From Pseudisothecium myosuroides (lineage: Eukaryota > Streptophyta > Bryopsida > Hypnales > Lembophyllaceae), in the NCBI GenBank assembly GCA_951799445.1, contig OX637288.1:994501-1058500 (forward strand): a DNA stretch of 64,000 bases, written 5' to 3'. Shown here piece by piece: positions 32,055 to 45,600 of this stretch (within the stretch, counting starts at the first letter, position 1; every line of letters begins with the position of its first letter). The notes under the pieces were generated by a model. The model made no database searches, was not told the origin of the DNA, and saw only the letters and a list, made by a program, of their open reading frames with translations. The translations under genes were made by a program, and so were the position numbers.

Positions 32055-34310
32055 TTGTTTTATTACAGGACAGCCTATTGTGGTCAGAATTAGGAGTTGG
32101 CCCTCATGCCATTGCTGAAATTTTTTAATTTTTTTTCCACATTAAAGATGAGTGTGAGAAAGAGCGAGAGCAATTGAAATTATATTTTTTCAACAAAGTA
32201 TGAATTTGCTATGAATTTTGAAGTGTACAGCTCATCATGGCCCAAACGAGTCTCTAGACTACCTTAGAACCAACAAAATGTGCATTCATAATGCTCATCT
32301 TACACACCTAAAGAATTCACAATAATTTCTATTGGGAAGGTCAAAAAAAGTCATTTCGTACAATGAAATTATATAGAAAAGGTAGAAGTTCCTGATGAGG
32401 TTACTAATCACTCCATTATTGTTAGGTTTGACATTGATATTGTTCACAAACCATATTAATTAGAATCATAGCTTGTTCCATTGACAATGCTCACAAACAA
32501 TAGTAATTAAAATCTTAGTTTGTTCCATTTGTGTTGAATCAATATATCTTAAATTAATTTCTGCGTGTGTGCATCTAAATGATTATTTAACCATTGAAGT
32601 CCCATGTCTCCTTGGGGGACAAGATCAATGATTATAAATTTATTTCTTGCATGTGTACACTTCAATGACAATTTAAAGGACCATTGTCTCTTTGGAGGAC
32701 TAAATGGATTTCGGACAAGTTCCTATGAGCTTAATTTTTAGTAAAACCTTTTGAAACTTTTTCATGAGATAGAAAAAATGGTTAGCTTTCTCGAAATATA
32801 ATTTTTATTACAACTTTGGTGTATGGGAGCAAAAGTGACAATAAGCTTAGAACTAAACTCAGTAGGTAGAAAAAAAATCCACAAAAATTTGAAATAAAAT
32901 TTTAAAATTATTTTCCTGTAGATTATCCTTTTATCTATATGGAAAGTTTTGATTCATTCCATTTGGATTTGTGATGTAAAAGTTATGGAGCATCTTGTTT
33001 TATGGGCAATGAGGGCATTTTTTTTAAAAACAAAGTATAAGATTTGTTTTTGAACTCAATTTTTAAATTTTTTCAAAACAAAAGTTCTGTAGGGTTAATT
33101 TTGATTGTTAGAACAATCTTACCATTGAAATTAGTTTGTTTCAATTCCATCTTAGAACTAAAATTATTGATTTAGTTTATCCTCTATCACATAATTTTTT
33201 CTTTATAACATTTTTTAAAGAATAAAAATCACATCACTTTTTTGTAATTTTTAATTTTCGTGTATTCTCAATTCAATTATTCATGATAAAAAAAAATTAA
33301 TTCAAAATCTATAGTGTAAAACTTTTAAATTAACAAAGATTCAAAATCTCATAAATTAGTTTACCACAATGCCAAAAAAGAAGATTTCTTCACTTTGAAC
33401 ACATTTATTTTGCAATTTATGAGGTCAAAGCTTCTAAAAATTTTACCTCACATTTTTATACTAGTCTAATGTGAGATCATGCAGTTAGATATGTAAAAAG
33501 TATCATTTTTAAATTTTTTGCTCTTTGCATTAGAAATGACAAATGACAATTTTGAGCAGTTTTTGACCAAAAAAACAACAAGTCTTGATCCTTTAATAAG
33601 TGTAAATTTCTAGATCTAAAGTTTTGAAAAGATCCATTCAAGACCAAGAATTTGGAAACAAATTCAAAAAGATCTCTACCATCAATTTTTGATAATTAGG
33701 CCATCAAATCTGCCTCAACATTTTACGTGCATCAAGGCCAGATTGCTAAAACTGGAGTTGGATTAAGGGTGGAAGAACGGTGAATCACAAAGGCCTTCCA
33801 TCCAACCACAGGCCAAGAATAAACCAACCCCAACAACTAATGTTATTGTTAATCTTCTTAAAGATTAATAGTTTACTTTTTGAATTGTTTAATGTTACAA
33901 GCTTAGTTGAATATTTTTGGAAGTGGGAGGCAACTTCATGTGATTTATAAATTGAATATCATTCTACATTTTGATAATTCTTATGAATTTCTAAATTTAC
34001 TAGTATATAATTGTTTACAACTTTTAAAACTCTCAATTACTCTATTGATGACCAAAATCTTGAACTTGACTTGAATTAAGTATTGCAATCAGATATACAC
34101 AACATTTTGTAAAAGTGATCACATAGTGAATTGAATGAGAATAAATGATAAAGAATTAAGAAGAAAAAGAAATGATAAAACTAACTTAAAATGAACCGAC
34201 ACGAAATTTGGATGAAAACTAGAAAATGTTTGATTATTATATTGTATTCAGCCACAGGGTCAGTGTTTCATACTAAATAATTAATTAAAGTTGGGAAAAG
34301 TGGTTTGGTA
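32055..34310. other. AT-rich spacer with dispersed repeat, copy 2
   Basis: Immediately downstream of the GluRS stop is ordinary AT-rich DNA. From about 32685 to 33510 it matches the repeat at 10486-11560 in the same orientation (AAAGGACCATTGTC, TTTTGAAACTTTTTCATGAG, TTTGATTCATTCCATTTGGA). No gene or RNA gene is seen. Confidence 0.6.
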
Positions 34311-34526
34311 CACTAGTAGAAATCTAGTCTTTTGGAACCGGTCACAAACAAGGCTCCATTTGTCCCCAAACAACTTTGCTTTTTTAAAAAACAAGTTGAT
34401 TTGGACGAGTTATTCTAAATGCCATCCCTTTTTTAACTCATTTTTAGTTGTTTGTATGAATAATGAGTGGTTATGGACGAATTATTTTGGACAACAAAGT
34501 TGTAAGACATCAAATTTCTATTAGTG
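34311..34526. mobile_element. CACTA-like MITE, 216 bp
   Basis: Terminal inverted repeat CACTAGTAGAAAT / ATTTCTATTAGTG (12 of 13 matching). Internal inverted words AACAACTTTG and CAAAGTTGT lie near the arms. It starts with CACTA, but the flanking triplets (GTA, TTG) do not match, so either the TSD has mutated or the borders are off. It differs from the family at 20139. Confidence 0.6.
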
Positions 34527-34983
34527 TTGGTTGCAAAGCTTTTAGAATTAATAGAAATTTTATTTTATTTAATGATTAATTTCACAAGAATTCAATGCCT
34601 TCATTACAAGAACATTATTTAAGAGGGTGGCAAATTTATTATTTTGAGATATGCATGTAGTCCATTCTGAAAGGCCTATTTTCTAATAGCTCGGCATTTG
34701 TAACATTATCTACTTGGTTTTCCAGCTCTCTCTCAAAGTGATTTTTGAAAATTCAACTTTTCATTTTTAACTTCATTTTTATCATCCCTAATAGCCAAGT
34801 ATGGCATGTGAAAAATTTGCACAATGTAGGTTAAAATTCTAATAATGCTTTTTAATGCACCCAAAAAATGACTGCAAAATTTTCCCACGGAGGTTTACAT
34901 CTCTATTCTTTGACCTTTTGTATTCCACTCTCCCACTATTTGAAAGAATCTTTAATCCAACTCGTATATTAGCCCTCCAAATA

Positions 34984-35292
34984 CATTAGAAGGGATTTGG
35001 GGCCAAGAAAGGGCCGTTTCAGGCCCGTTCCCCAATCTGTCCCCATGCTGTGAATAGTGGTATGGGTTGTCCGAAAAATATATTTAAAAAAAAAAAAAAA
35101 AAAAAAAAAAATTACCAAATTTCATTTTAAGAAAAAATAAATAAAAATAAAAAATAAAAATCTGATGTGGCTGAGTCCCGACCACGTCACCCTATTGCGG
35201 TGGCGCAGTTTCAGCAGTGAGAAACTATTCAAAACTTGTGGAGAACTCATGGGAACTCGCGGCCCTTTAGAGGGCCCAAATTCTCTCTAATG
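34984..35292. mobile_element. MITE, CATTAGAAG family, copy 2
   Basis: Left end CATTAGAAGGGATTTGGGGC; right end, reverse-complemented, CATTAGAGAGAATTTGGGCC. The inverted match extends outward as AAATA..TATTT. As in the copy at 4006-4509, GC-rich shoulders surround an A-rich core, with a GTGAATAGTGG phrase and a TGATGTGGC / GCCACATCA phrase. About 30 consecutive A residues lie at 35082-35110. Confidence 0.75.
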
Positions 35293-35639
35293 TATTTCTA
35301 ACTTTTGACTCCTATATAATTAGAACTTGAAAATTACTATCATTGGATGTCCATCCGAAAGTACTTTGAATAGACGTAAGAAAATTCAAACTTAGACATT
35401 GAATAAATGTAGAGTGTCGCTGGTCAAATTTTGCTTTAGAAATTATGCTTTACCAAGACCTTTATGATTTTTGACTTTTTTTGCTAGCTTTTGAAGCCGT
35501 TTATATTCATTATCAAATGTCTAAATTTGAGTTTTCTTACACCTAGTCAAAGTGCTATTGGAAGCACTTCTCATTTTACAAATTTCAAGTTCTAATTATT
35601 ATGTACCATTGAAAAGTTAAAAAGAAATTTGGTGTGCCA

Positions 35640-36661
35640 GTATACCGTTCGATATACCGGTTGGCACTAACTAATTAGCAGCTACTGCTGCATTCCATGT
35701 AGCTGGCGATGTTGCTGAGTGCTCGTCATCAGCGCTCTCGCTGCAGTTCCCTGCTCCAAGTTTATTGACCCTGTTTTAGGGTTTCGTGTTTTTTCTCTGA
35801 GCGGTGATCGGTGTGGCGAGCGACTCGAGGTGTTGCCCTGTTGTGTTGCTGCTCCTGCTGTGCGCTGAGGTCCGCCATTCATTATTTCTCGGCTTCGATT
35901 AGGTTTCCGTGGTGGTCGGACCTCGGTGTCTCTCCCTCTCTGGACTCAATTGTTGTTCGCTTGTTGTCGTGGAGCTCGGTTCGAAGGAATTGCGGGATGT
36001 GTCGATGACCGAATTTGCGATCGGAGCCGACGGGACGTTCGTTGCGGGGGAGCTCCGGAGTCGAGGTGCTGTCTTCTTTCTCAGATTGGTTTCTCATACT
36101 CTTGCGTGTGAATTTTCAGTTCTTCTCTTGGCATTGGAATGCCGACAGGGTTGAGGAATTTGGCAGGGCCCTAATTAATTTTGGCCGTACGTGGATTGAA
36201 TCCGAGGGCACTCGCTAATCAACCGGCAGTGTTAGCTGTCTCTCGCTTCTCCTCCTCTCTTGCTCGAATCGTGCTCGCTCTGGGAAGTTTGAGATGCTTT
36301 TTATCCTGCGTATGCGGGAAGTGTTTTTCAAATCAATCAAGGAAGAAGGTGGGAAATATGTGAAATGGAGAATGAGCTGGCACTCACGGCAACTCTCACT
36401 CGTCTAGTGTTGGCGACGGATGTATTTTTAGCTGACAGAATTCAATGATGGAGGTCCTTGGTCAGCGGTTTTTTAGGTTACTTGGAGATGGTTTGTGGGT
36501 GAATTAGATTTTGAGGATGACAAGACTGCTTGCGTTCTGTGCATGGCAGTGAGCTGGAAGTGGGGTTAAGACGGAATTGCTATGGTTGATGGCACCGAGT
36601 TGACGGTGGTGGCGAATGTGAGATTGTGAATTCAGTTCTGGGACCGAAGGTCGTGGAAAAT
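35640..36661 (+). promoter_or_regulatory. Exportin-4 upstream and 5' leader region
   Basis: Composition changes sharply to GC-rich at about 35680, as expected near a housekeeping promoter. A telobox-like TTTTAGGGTTTCGTG lies at 35773-35787. I see no clear TATA box close to the coding start. ORFs here on both strands (for example 35682-35882 minus and 35909-36154 plus) overlap one another and lack known motifs, so I take them as chance ORFs in CpG-rich leader DNA. Transcription start unknown. Confidence 0.5.
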
Positions 36662-39600
36662 ATGGGGCTCGAACAGGGTGGATGGCAGCAACACGGCCTG
36701 AACGCTGATCTGGAGCGTCTTGTAGGTGCCATGCAAGCTGTAGATCAGGCTTGTGCTGCGCTTCAGGTACGACGGGATCGACGTTTTTGGAAAGGGGGAT
36801 GATATATGTAGTTAGTGTTGAGATATTTCTGAAAGCAAGATTTTGGTGGTCATTTGCGATGGGATGAAGGCTTTTGTACAGCACTGATGGCTTAATTTTT
36901 CTTCCAAGAGTTTTTGTTTTGCTTGCGCTTGTCGCAATTTGTCCCTTTAGATGGGATGATTTTGAGGAGTAGCTCACCGTGTAGCGCATCACTAGGTTTT
37001 TGGTTGTGACGTTTGTGTGTCCCGTGATCTCATACGTTAATTTCTTTGATTATCGTGTCATCTTATTCGCGGGGGGGGGGGGGGGGGGGGGCGCTGTTTT
37101 TCCATTGTGTAAGGGGACAATCTTTATGCTCTCTAAATTTGAGGCTGATTTGTGAGTGTGGAGATTGTCACACTCCATAGATCCTTGGGTACTTCATGTG
37201 GTCAGAAGTTACTCCAAGGATCTATGGGGGGGATTTATTCTTAGTCGAGTACTGCTTTGGGAATCACGTGGAACGTTGTAGAATAGCTCTTTCCGCATAC
37301 TGAACTTTAACTGTGTCCTGGATAAGTTATGGATGTTTAGATCGAAAATTTGACCTTGGAGCATTTGATTCGAATCTGTTTGATAACCTTGCACATGATT
37401 CTCAGGAGCCAAACGGCAGAGCTGCTGCCGAGACGACGTTGCTTGCATTTCGCAAATCATCTCAACCAATACCAGCTTGCCAGTATATACTTGGTCAGGA
37501 ACCTTGCCCTAACTGGAAGATCTCTTTTTCATTATTAACCTTTAATAGCTATGAAATGTACCTCTTGTGTCCTGTATGGATTGAGCAAGATGTCATTCAT
37601 TTGACTTATGTTTCTGTAAAGTTACGATGAATACTAGGTCTTGTTCTGTATCAACCATTGAGTTCAATTCTTGCTTCCAAGCATCGGGAATTTTTACTTA
37701 ACACTGTAGTTTCGCCAGTCGAAATACAGTCGAATGCTTCTGCAGCTACTGAAGTGCTCTTGCGTATGCTGGTTGTTTGTGCACAGAACATTCTCATATG
37801 GCCACAGCAAGGTTTCAGGCAGCAGCGACAATGCAGGAGGCAGCTATCAGAGAGTGGCCCTTACTCACTGCAGATGAGAGGAGCAACTTGCGCACGTAAT
37901 TTTCTGCCTGTTTCATGGTTTATCATGATATTATCTCGTATCATTTTGTTTCATCATGAGTAATCCATGAGTTCGTGTGAGCAAAGTGTCTATACAGGTA
38001 GCTACATTAGTATCTAGCATGGCATTTGGTTTGTTTTGGTCGTGGGTGGTCGATGCTCTTGTTGTTTATATGTTGGGTTTTCAATTTGGAATACCTGTGG
38101 TAAATATGAATCCGGAAATGTATCTTGAAATGCGCTTCTGGTTGAGCGGACGAATTTGGCCTTAAACCTCCCACATTCTCCCATTAAATTTAAGGATGCT
38201 TTATCACAGTCATTTGTTCAAGTGACATGAGAGTGTTGAAGCTTTGGAATTGTTGTTACAGGTATTGTCTGCATTATGTGATGGCTCGAGCTGATGCTGC
38301 TGAAGCTTATGTTCAAATGAAGGTTTTGTCAGTAGCTGCTGTGCTACTGAAAAGAGGCTGGTGAGCAGTGACTTGATAATTATAACTAGTGTATGATAGT
38401 GTTCACCTAGGGTTCATATTAATATTGACTTGGGCGTTAATTACATAATCATCGATGTAAATGGCGCAAAAGATTATTTTTGTTTAGTTGTTTTGATGTT
38501 TCCGGGTTACAGAACTTCCAAGTATTGGCAACTCATGGTAGTATTTGACGTGAAGATTGCCTATGAAACCTTATTTAGGTTGCAAGAGTTGATGCACTCT
38601 CCTGGTCAGTCCACCTCGTCTTCTTGGAGCTTCTGAGTACGAACGCTTGAATGGCACACATATATACATGTGTATAAGATAAGACTGTTTGCTGATCGGA
38701 AAGCAATTTGAAGCATGCATTTTGTAGCTGAATCATTTGGAACATGTTGTTACGAGGAGACATGTATTGCTTTTGAGATCACAGCTATTGGTAGGCTTGT
38801 TTCAATGTCCTGGGCATTGATTTTTTTGTGATCCCAGGCTGGAGTCTGTTGCTACGGAGAAGGAAGCGTTTTTTGCAGAGGTAACTCATCTCACACATTT
38901 TAGTTCTCAAGCAGTAAGCTGGTACTCATCACGTCTTAGGCTGCTCCATAGAGTTTCTTAGTGTTTGTTTTGTCTTAGAGACTTGTAGGCTTCTGCTCTT
39001 TTCGTAAGGTATTTTTCATTTGGGCCTAATTCCTTAATATTCCAAAGTTTTGGGTAATTGAATGTGTGGATGCATTGCTCTGTCCTTGGCTCTTTAGCTG
39101 CCTCTTAAGAAATATTTTGATCCTGACGAGAATGTAGACTTGCATCTTGTGACCCTACCTTCTCTTTTTTAACCCTTACGCGCTCCGACATCGATATTCT
39201 GGATGATGAAGAGTGTTTCAGGCCAATATTTCGGCCAAGTCTTTTCATTCATCCAAACCAATTCTTGAATCTTTTAATGATGACCTTTCTTTGTGACCAA
39301 TTTGATGAAACTGAGGTAAATAATTTATTTCTACAAAGATATATGCAATAATGTGCAAAAATCCAAAAAGGATACAGGTGAAGGGTTAACTTGCCTTTGG
39401 TTTATCAATTATGCTGCTTGAAAATACTCCATGCAAATGTGGACACCAACTATATCAATCGGATTTCTTTGCAGGTCAGGCAAGCGGTTTTAGGAGCACA
39501 TGGGCCAGCTGCACAACGATCGGGCATAGCATTACTAGAAGCATTGGTGTCCGAGTTCGCTCCTTCCACTGCCAGTGCAATGGGCTTACCTGCAGAAGTT

Positions 39601-42600
39601 CACGAGCATTGCCGAGCTTCTTTAGAATTAGATTATTTACAGGTATATTACTTTTCCTCCCTTATCGTGGGGTGCTCCTGCTTTGAGTTTCATTAGATGT
39701 ACAACACAAATTTCTGATGAGTGTGGAGGTTTTTCTTTGTTATCTGTGCTTCTAATTCAGGCTGTAGCTTCTCTTGACAATTTTTTTTTTTTGGTGAGTA
39801 CGGAATAACAATTTTGTAATTATTCGGCAGACTTTTGGTGCTAAGTAGATAATTCTCCTTTGCAGTTATTCTACACGTGGGCTCAAGAAGCTGCCGTGAC
39901 ATCTGCCGAAAGGGCTCTGCAAGGAGTTGGTGGTGCAATGGACATAAACGTTTGTGCATCTGCATTAAGGCTCATGTCTCAGATCCTAAACTGGGAATTT
40001 CAAGGCACGAATTGGGTTCGAAGTGTTAACGGCGCCGTTCTCATGGGAAAAAGCAAAACGAATGCATTCACATCGTCGATAGGACGAGACTCGAACAATG
40101 CCAAACGCCCTGGTGATCATGCATCTTTGGTCCAGGTGTGTATGTTGGAAGTCACTTTTCACCTGTTATTTCATTTGTGCAGTGGGGATCTTTATATTGT
40201 TTGACGTTAAAGGTCAACTTCCATGTTCTTTTTCGGTGGATAGGATCCGCCGTGTTACATTAATTTAGGCTGAGTGCTTACGTCATATGTCAGTGCAGCC
40301 AGGGCCAGGTTGGCAGGATGTTTTGCTGGAAGCAAATCGAGTGAATTGGATTTTAGAACTGTATGCACATATTCGCGGGAGACAAGTTGGTGGTCCTTCG
40401 TGGATGGATTCGCCTCTTGCGGTTTCTGCTCGCCAGCTTATCGTTCAGTTATGTTCCTTGAATGGGAACATCTTTTCATCTGGTGAGTTGGGCTGGTCAA
40501 TTGGAGACTTGGTGTTCTAATTGTTGGCGTGCAGAATAAGTTACGAACTCTTCATTGATTTGTTGATGGACAGATGACTGTATCTGTACAGATGGTGGTA
40601 CATCTCAAGAGCTTCATCTTCAACGGCTGATGACAGGAGTTACCTCTTGGCTAGATCCACCCGAAGCTGTTATAGGTTCCTTGTTGGCAGGTTCAGTTTG
40701 TGAGAGGTGCGTGACCTTGGGCAAGTGTCGCTTTCTTCTTCTCTTGATAATTTGAACATAGGTACATCTGAGCTGTCTTTCCAGTGTTGTTCTATTTTAT
40801 GCCTTTTACCACCAATATTACTAATCTCTCGTGTTCGTGGCTGCAGTGAGCTGTTGGATGGATGCCGGTCCCTTGCCGCTATTGCCAGTGTGAATTCTCC
40901 ATCAGCTTTCGACCAACTTCTCAAACCTGTATCTAGGTGAGGCAGATATCTCTGATTGCGTCCTCGTGCTGGATTAAGGCGGAGGAATCTGGCCATTTTG
41001 ATGTAGTAAAACTTGGGACTAAGTTAATTCAATGACCATTGTATGGGTGACCTATATTCTGACGATAGCATCGATAACATATGTCAAGTTCTTACAAATC
41101 TTCATCTGATGTCCTGTTTCATTTATATTGACTGTCATACATTATCTGACCTTTCTTGGCTTTAATTCTGCCTGAGGGCAATGTCATATTTTGTCTTGAA
41201 CATCATTGTGTGAAGTTATTGCTCTTTTTACGAGCTTGGCTCATTATTGAATATGATGGGTTGGAATTGTGGGTACAGATCAATAGGAACTTTGAGCCTT
41301 TTAGCTTCCCTCACACGAGAGGTTATCAAGGCCCGTGAGCAGAACGGTAAAGAAGAGGATTCATGGGCAGTAGAAGCTCTTGACATCCTTTTAGACACCT
41401 GGACCGTGCTACTACAAGTAAGCATCCTATTAAGCTGTGATTACCTGGATTTTCTCACTTAAGTGCCAAAAGCTTATGCCATTAATTGTTGGTCAAATTG
41501 TTTCTTCTTGATTTCTTGTGGCATCGTTAGCAAATAGTAGTTGATGTTAACAAGAACGTGGTTACAAGAGTATAGAGGGGTTACGGCATTACATGGATTA
41601 ATGGCTCCTATTAATTGCTCCTATTATCTTTTTAGACCTTGCATCCTTAGCTCAACATAACTTGTTTGGATGTGGGCTATTTCCTCTGTTTGTTCTCTTT
41701 CAGAATATTGAATTATCTCAATCTTTATGAAGATTATTTGGAGATAGAAGTCATGGACTTCTAGCGTTGTTTGGCTAGTAAGGACCATCGCACTGATTGT
41801 TACAACATTCTTTCAGCCTGCAGATTTCAGTAAGAGAATACCATTTCCATCCAGTGGTGTGGAGGCAGCCGCTGCAGTTTTTCAAGCTTATGTTGAAACT
41901 GAAGTGAGAGGTATTGCACCAAATTTTTGTTTTGGAATCTCTTATCTACCTTTCTTTGTTCGGGCTTATTTGCATTCGATTTTGCTATCTCTTACAGAGA
42001 TCATCATAAAGTTGGTTGTCTTCACACCACTTCTAATCTTGTCTCATGCGAATTATGACATTGTTCTGTGTTACAGCTGCCGCAGCATCAGCAAATGATG
42101 AGGATGATGAAGCTGAACAACTTCGTGCTAGCATTGCAGGTGTTGCATTTATTCATAATCTATGAGCAGAAAACTCGTCTGTGTGAAACTCTGTGAAAAA
42201 TGCGGTTTTCCAAAGCTTCGTCTGATTTTGTGTCTATTCTCAGTAGGTCTATCGTGTTAGTTGATGGAGGTCTTTCAGACAAATAGAAAACTAAGGATGT
42301 AAGGCGTTGCATGCAGCAAGAGACGAACACCTGAGTGCGGTTGCACTCGTGGCTCGGGCAGCTCCAACGTCAACTATTTCATTTTTAGCTATGCTTATTT
42401 CTGAACGCTGCTCTTGGCTACATCAAGTAAGTCAACCTCTTTGTCTAGTACACTACTTGATTTGGGGGGTTTCGGCGTTATCTTTCCAAATCTTTGAGCT
42501 GTATATAGGCGGCTCGTATATTCTCGAAGACTTTGTAAAGGATTCTTCATCTGTTGGGTAGTCTAGTCTCTCCTACTGTTTCTCCTGTAGGAGGTATTTA

Positions 42601-45600
42601 TTATGTCCTCTACAACCCTCCCATTTTTTCTCATAATTTTTCCCCGTGGGGAGAAATGTAGTGTACAGGAGGAAGAAACGATCCTACCACAGTGATGGAA
42701 GAGCTGCATTGGCTTTTGCTCATGTCAGGACATGTCCTTGCGGATTGTGGAGATGGAGAAACACCTCTGGTGAGCTTGCATGGCCACCGGTATTACAATA
42801 ACATCTATTTATTAGTTCATGCAGCAGCCTCTCTATAGTAATTGCATTACTGTAATAAATTTTACAACCTTAAAAATCAATGTCTTTCCTTTTTGTGTTT
42901 TGTTAAGAAAGTTTCCTCCTTTTCCTCTGTGCTTGTTTTACTCCTAAGAATGCCTTTCCAAGAATCCTCTCATGGTATTCCTGTAACGAAATTTTTGGAC
43001 ATGCTTCTCCAGGTCCCTGAGTCAATATCAGCGTTGAGTGTGAGCACAACAGATGCTGCCAATCATCCTGCGGTAGTGCTTTCTCGGTCAGTGACGGTGT
43101 CTATCATTCACGGGATTGCGGATGAAATTTTTAGGGTTTTTTTAGGCATGGTGGATGTTTATGGCGACCATGCTTAGCTATTGTCGCTTCTTGAAGCTTA
43201 GGTGCTATGAGGGGCTACCAAGTTCTTTTAGTAGATAAGTACTGTAGTTTGTAGTTGGGTTCCTTGCTCACCCTGTTTTTTGGGTCAGATCTGTCATCGA
43301 GTTGGCACGCCAGAGCTTGGATGTAGCTTTACGAGCTGAGTTTTTCAGCCCACGTCTCATGGAGGTAATGTTCTGCTGCTTCTAATGCTGCTAATGTTGC
43401 CAGTTTATCTGTGTGTGATTTTTGGAGCCTAGTTTGTGGTACGAGGCAACAATAATCACATTTGAACCCTTGAACGCTCTGGAATACGTAACCAATCAGA
43501 TTTAATGGGCGTTCAAGGGTTAAATGCTCCAATTCTGTGTATGTGTCTGGAATGACGCGACTTCGGTCCAAATAGCTCATAGGTACTTGAACAGGATTAG
43601 AGATCGTGCTAATCCACTTCAGACCACGTCGTCTCATCTAAATCTCGAAACTGCTTGGGACCGATAGCTTTAAAACGTTAGATCGTCATTATCATCTCAT
43701 CTTCCTGAGTAGCTGTTCACGTTCCTCAGCCGCAATAGTGTTAGAAATTTCGAACTCTTGACTGTACGCTTTGCTGATCTTCTAACATTGGTGAAACTGG
43801 CTTTCTTGGCCTCGGAGGAGGCATGAAGGTGGTTTGAGTGCTGCATGATTGAGCTGGCTCTGCTGGATTGTGAACCTCACTGTGTTACAAGGAAGTGCAT
43901 ATATATAGGAATTCTCAAGTGGTTTGGTTGTTGCTTGCAGGCCATTGTGTGGTTTTTTGGGAGATGGGTGGACACCTACTTAATGCCAGCTGATGCAGGA
44001 CGCGGCCCCAATTCTACTCCTTCCAGTAATGAAGGCGATCAGCAGCAGATGCCTGGCATAGCTGGTCCACAACTTCCTCCTCTTGTCATGGCATTTGGAG
44101 AGGAAGGAGGTGGTAAGGTGGTTTTGGATGTGCTTGTAAGAGTGGCTGTTGCTGCCCTCACTGCTTGGCCTGGCGAACGCACATTGCAGGTATTTTGTTA
44201 CACCATGTTGCCTCGTTTGATCAATTCCTGCTATTTGCCTGTATGAAAAGGTCTAAACTGTTTTTCTCAAAACTCTAATGTGACTTCCCAAGGGTAGGTC
44301 TAAAATTTAATTTGCCTGTGTCTCGCAGGAGCTCGCGGGATTTCAGCTCCTTCCATCCTTGGTGCGAAGGCGTAATATCTGTGTTCACTTGGTCACCCTG
44401 GTGGGTTTCATCTATCTTATCTTGTTCTATTTATCACTACATGAATAATATGTCGAGTGTATTTGATGCTGTTACCCCTGCAGGTAGTCGGGTGGCTTGC
44501 TTGCTTCGTTTGTAAGATGTTTTTCGTGCTTGCTTCGTTTGCTTGATTTTTCTTATGACCAGATATTGAGATGTATGGAACTCATGAATTTGCTGTGGTT
44601 CAGGTTCTAAAATGATCCGATTGTCATGTGCAGGAACCTTGGCAGGAGTTGGCTCAGGCTTTTGCGTACCAACAACCCCCTCTTGTCAACCTTGCATCTC
44701 CAATCCAGGTTAGAATTAATCTTTCGAACAGCATTTGCTTGGAAAAGATCGAGTTTTATTACCTGTTCGATTATCTTGATTAATTATAACTTGAAGTCAA
44801 GTCATGGCTATTCAGTAGATGAATTGAAAGTGACTTTCGTTGTGTTTTTGGTGATGCAGCGGGCACTGTCAGAGGCCCTTTGTCGATCAGCTGCTGGTAT
44901 GGGTAGTGGTGATGCGACCAATCAGTAAGTGGGCTTGGATTTACTTCTCCCTCTTGAATTGTGAATGCATTTTAGCCGCTCGTTGTCATGACATCCCGCA
45001 AGTTTATTATCCTGATCCCATACGGAGGTTGTAGCGTGTCGATCTTTGGCGGAATGTTGCATCATTTTGGCACTAAAATCTAGCTTTATTGTGCAGATAT
45101 GTCAGGGATTTGTTAGGCCCTATAACGAATAGTTTAGCTATACTTTCAAAACATGATGATCTGCAAGTATTTGCACAGCAGCCTGATGTCATTATGCAGG
45201 TGAGATAGGACTTCCTCCTGTTTTTGACCTCTGTATTCTGGATCATCTTATCCTGCCTTGGCTTTTGTAGTTTTGCAAGAACCTAAGTGTGAAGGGATAA
45301 TTGTTACTGATTTGGGGACTGGAATATGCTATAGCTATAGCTTGAATTCCACTTTTGTTGATGTTCTAAGCACTCCCTTGTGTTATCTCAGGTGAGTTGT
45401 CTAATTGAAAGATTAAGGGGCGCAGCAAGAGCAACGCTGCCACGGAGTCAGAGAGCAATTTTTGATGTTGGGTCTGCAGTCATGGAGCCGTTGCTGGTAT
45501 TGGTGCAAACATACAAGCATCAGGTATCAAAATGTGACTACAGTCTTGAACGTTAAAGAAGAATGTTCCTTTGCAGATAGTCGTCAATGTTCTTGTTTCT

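Noticed and set aside
35682..36363. Several overlapping ORFs of 60-81 codons upstream of exportin-4
   Set aside because: They overlap each other in different frames on both strands in CpG-rich DNA, with no domain and no splice logic. Chance ORFs in a leader region are the simpler view.
43329..43637. 102-codon minus-strand ORF in an exportin-4 intron
   Set aside because: It spans an exon and intron of the opposite-strand gene and has no motif; taken as chance.
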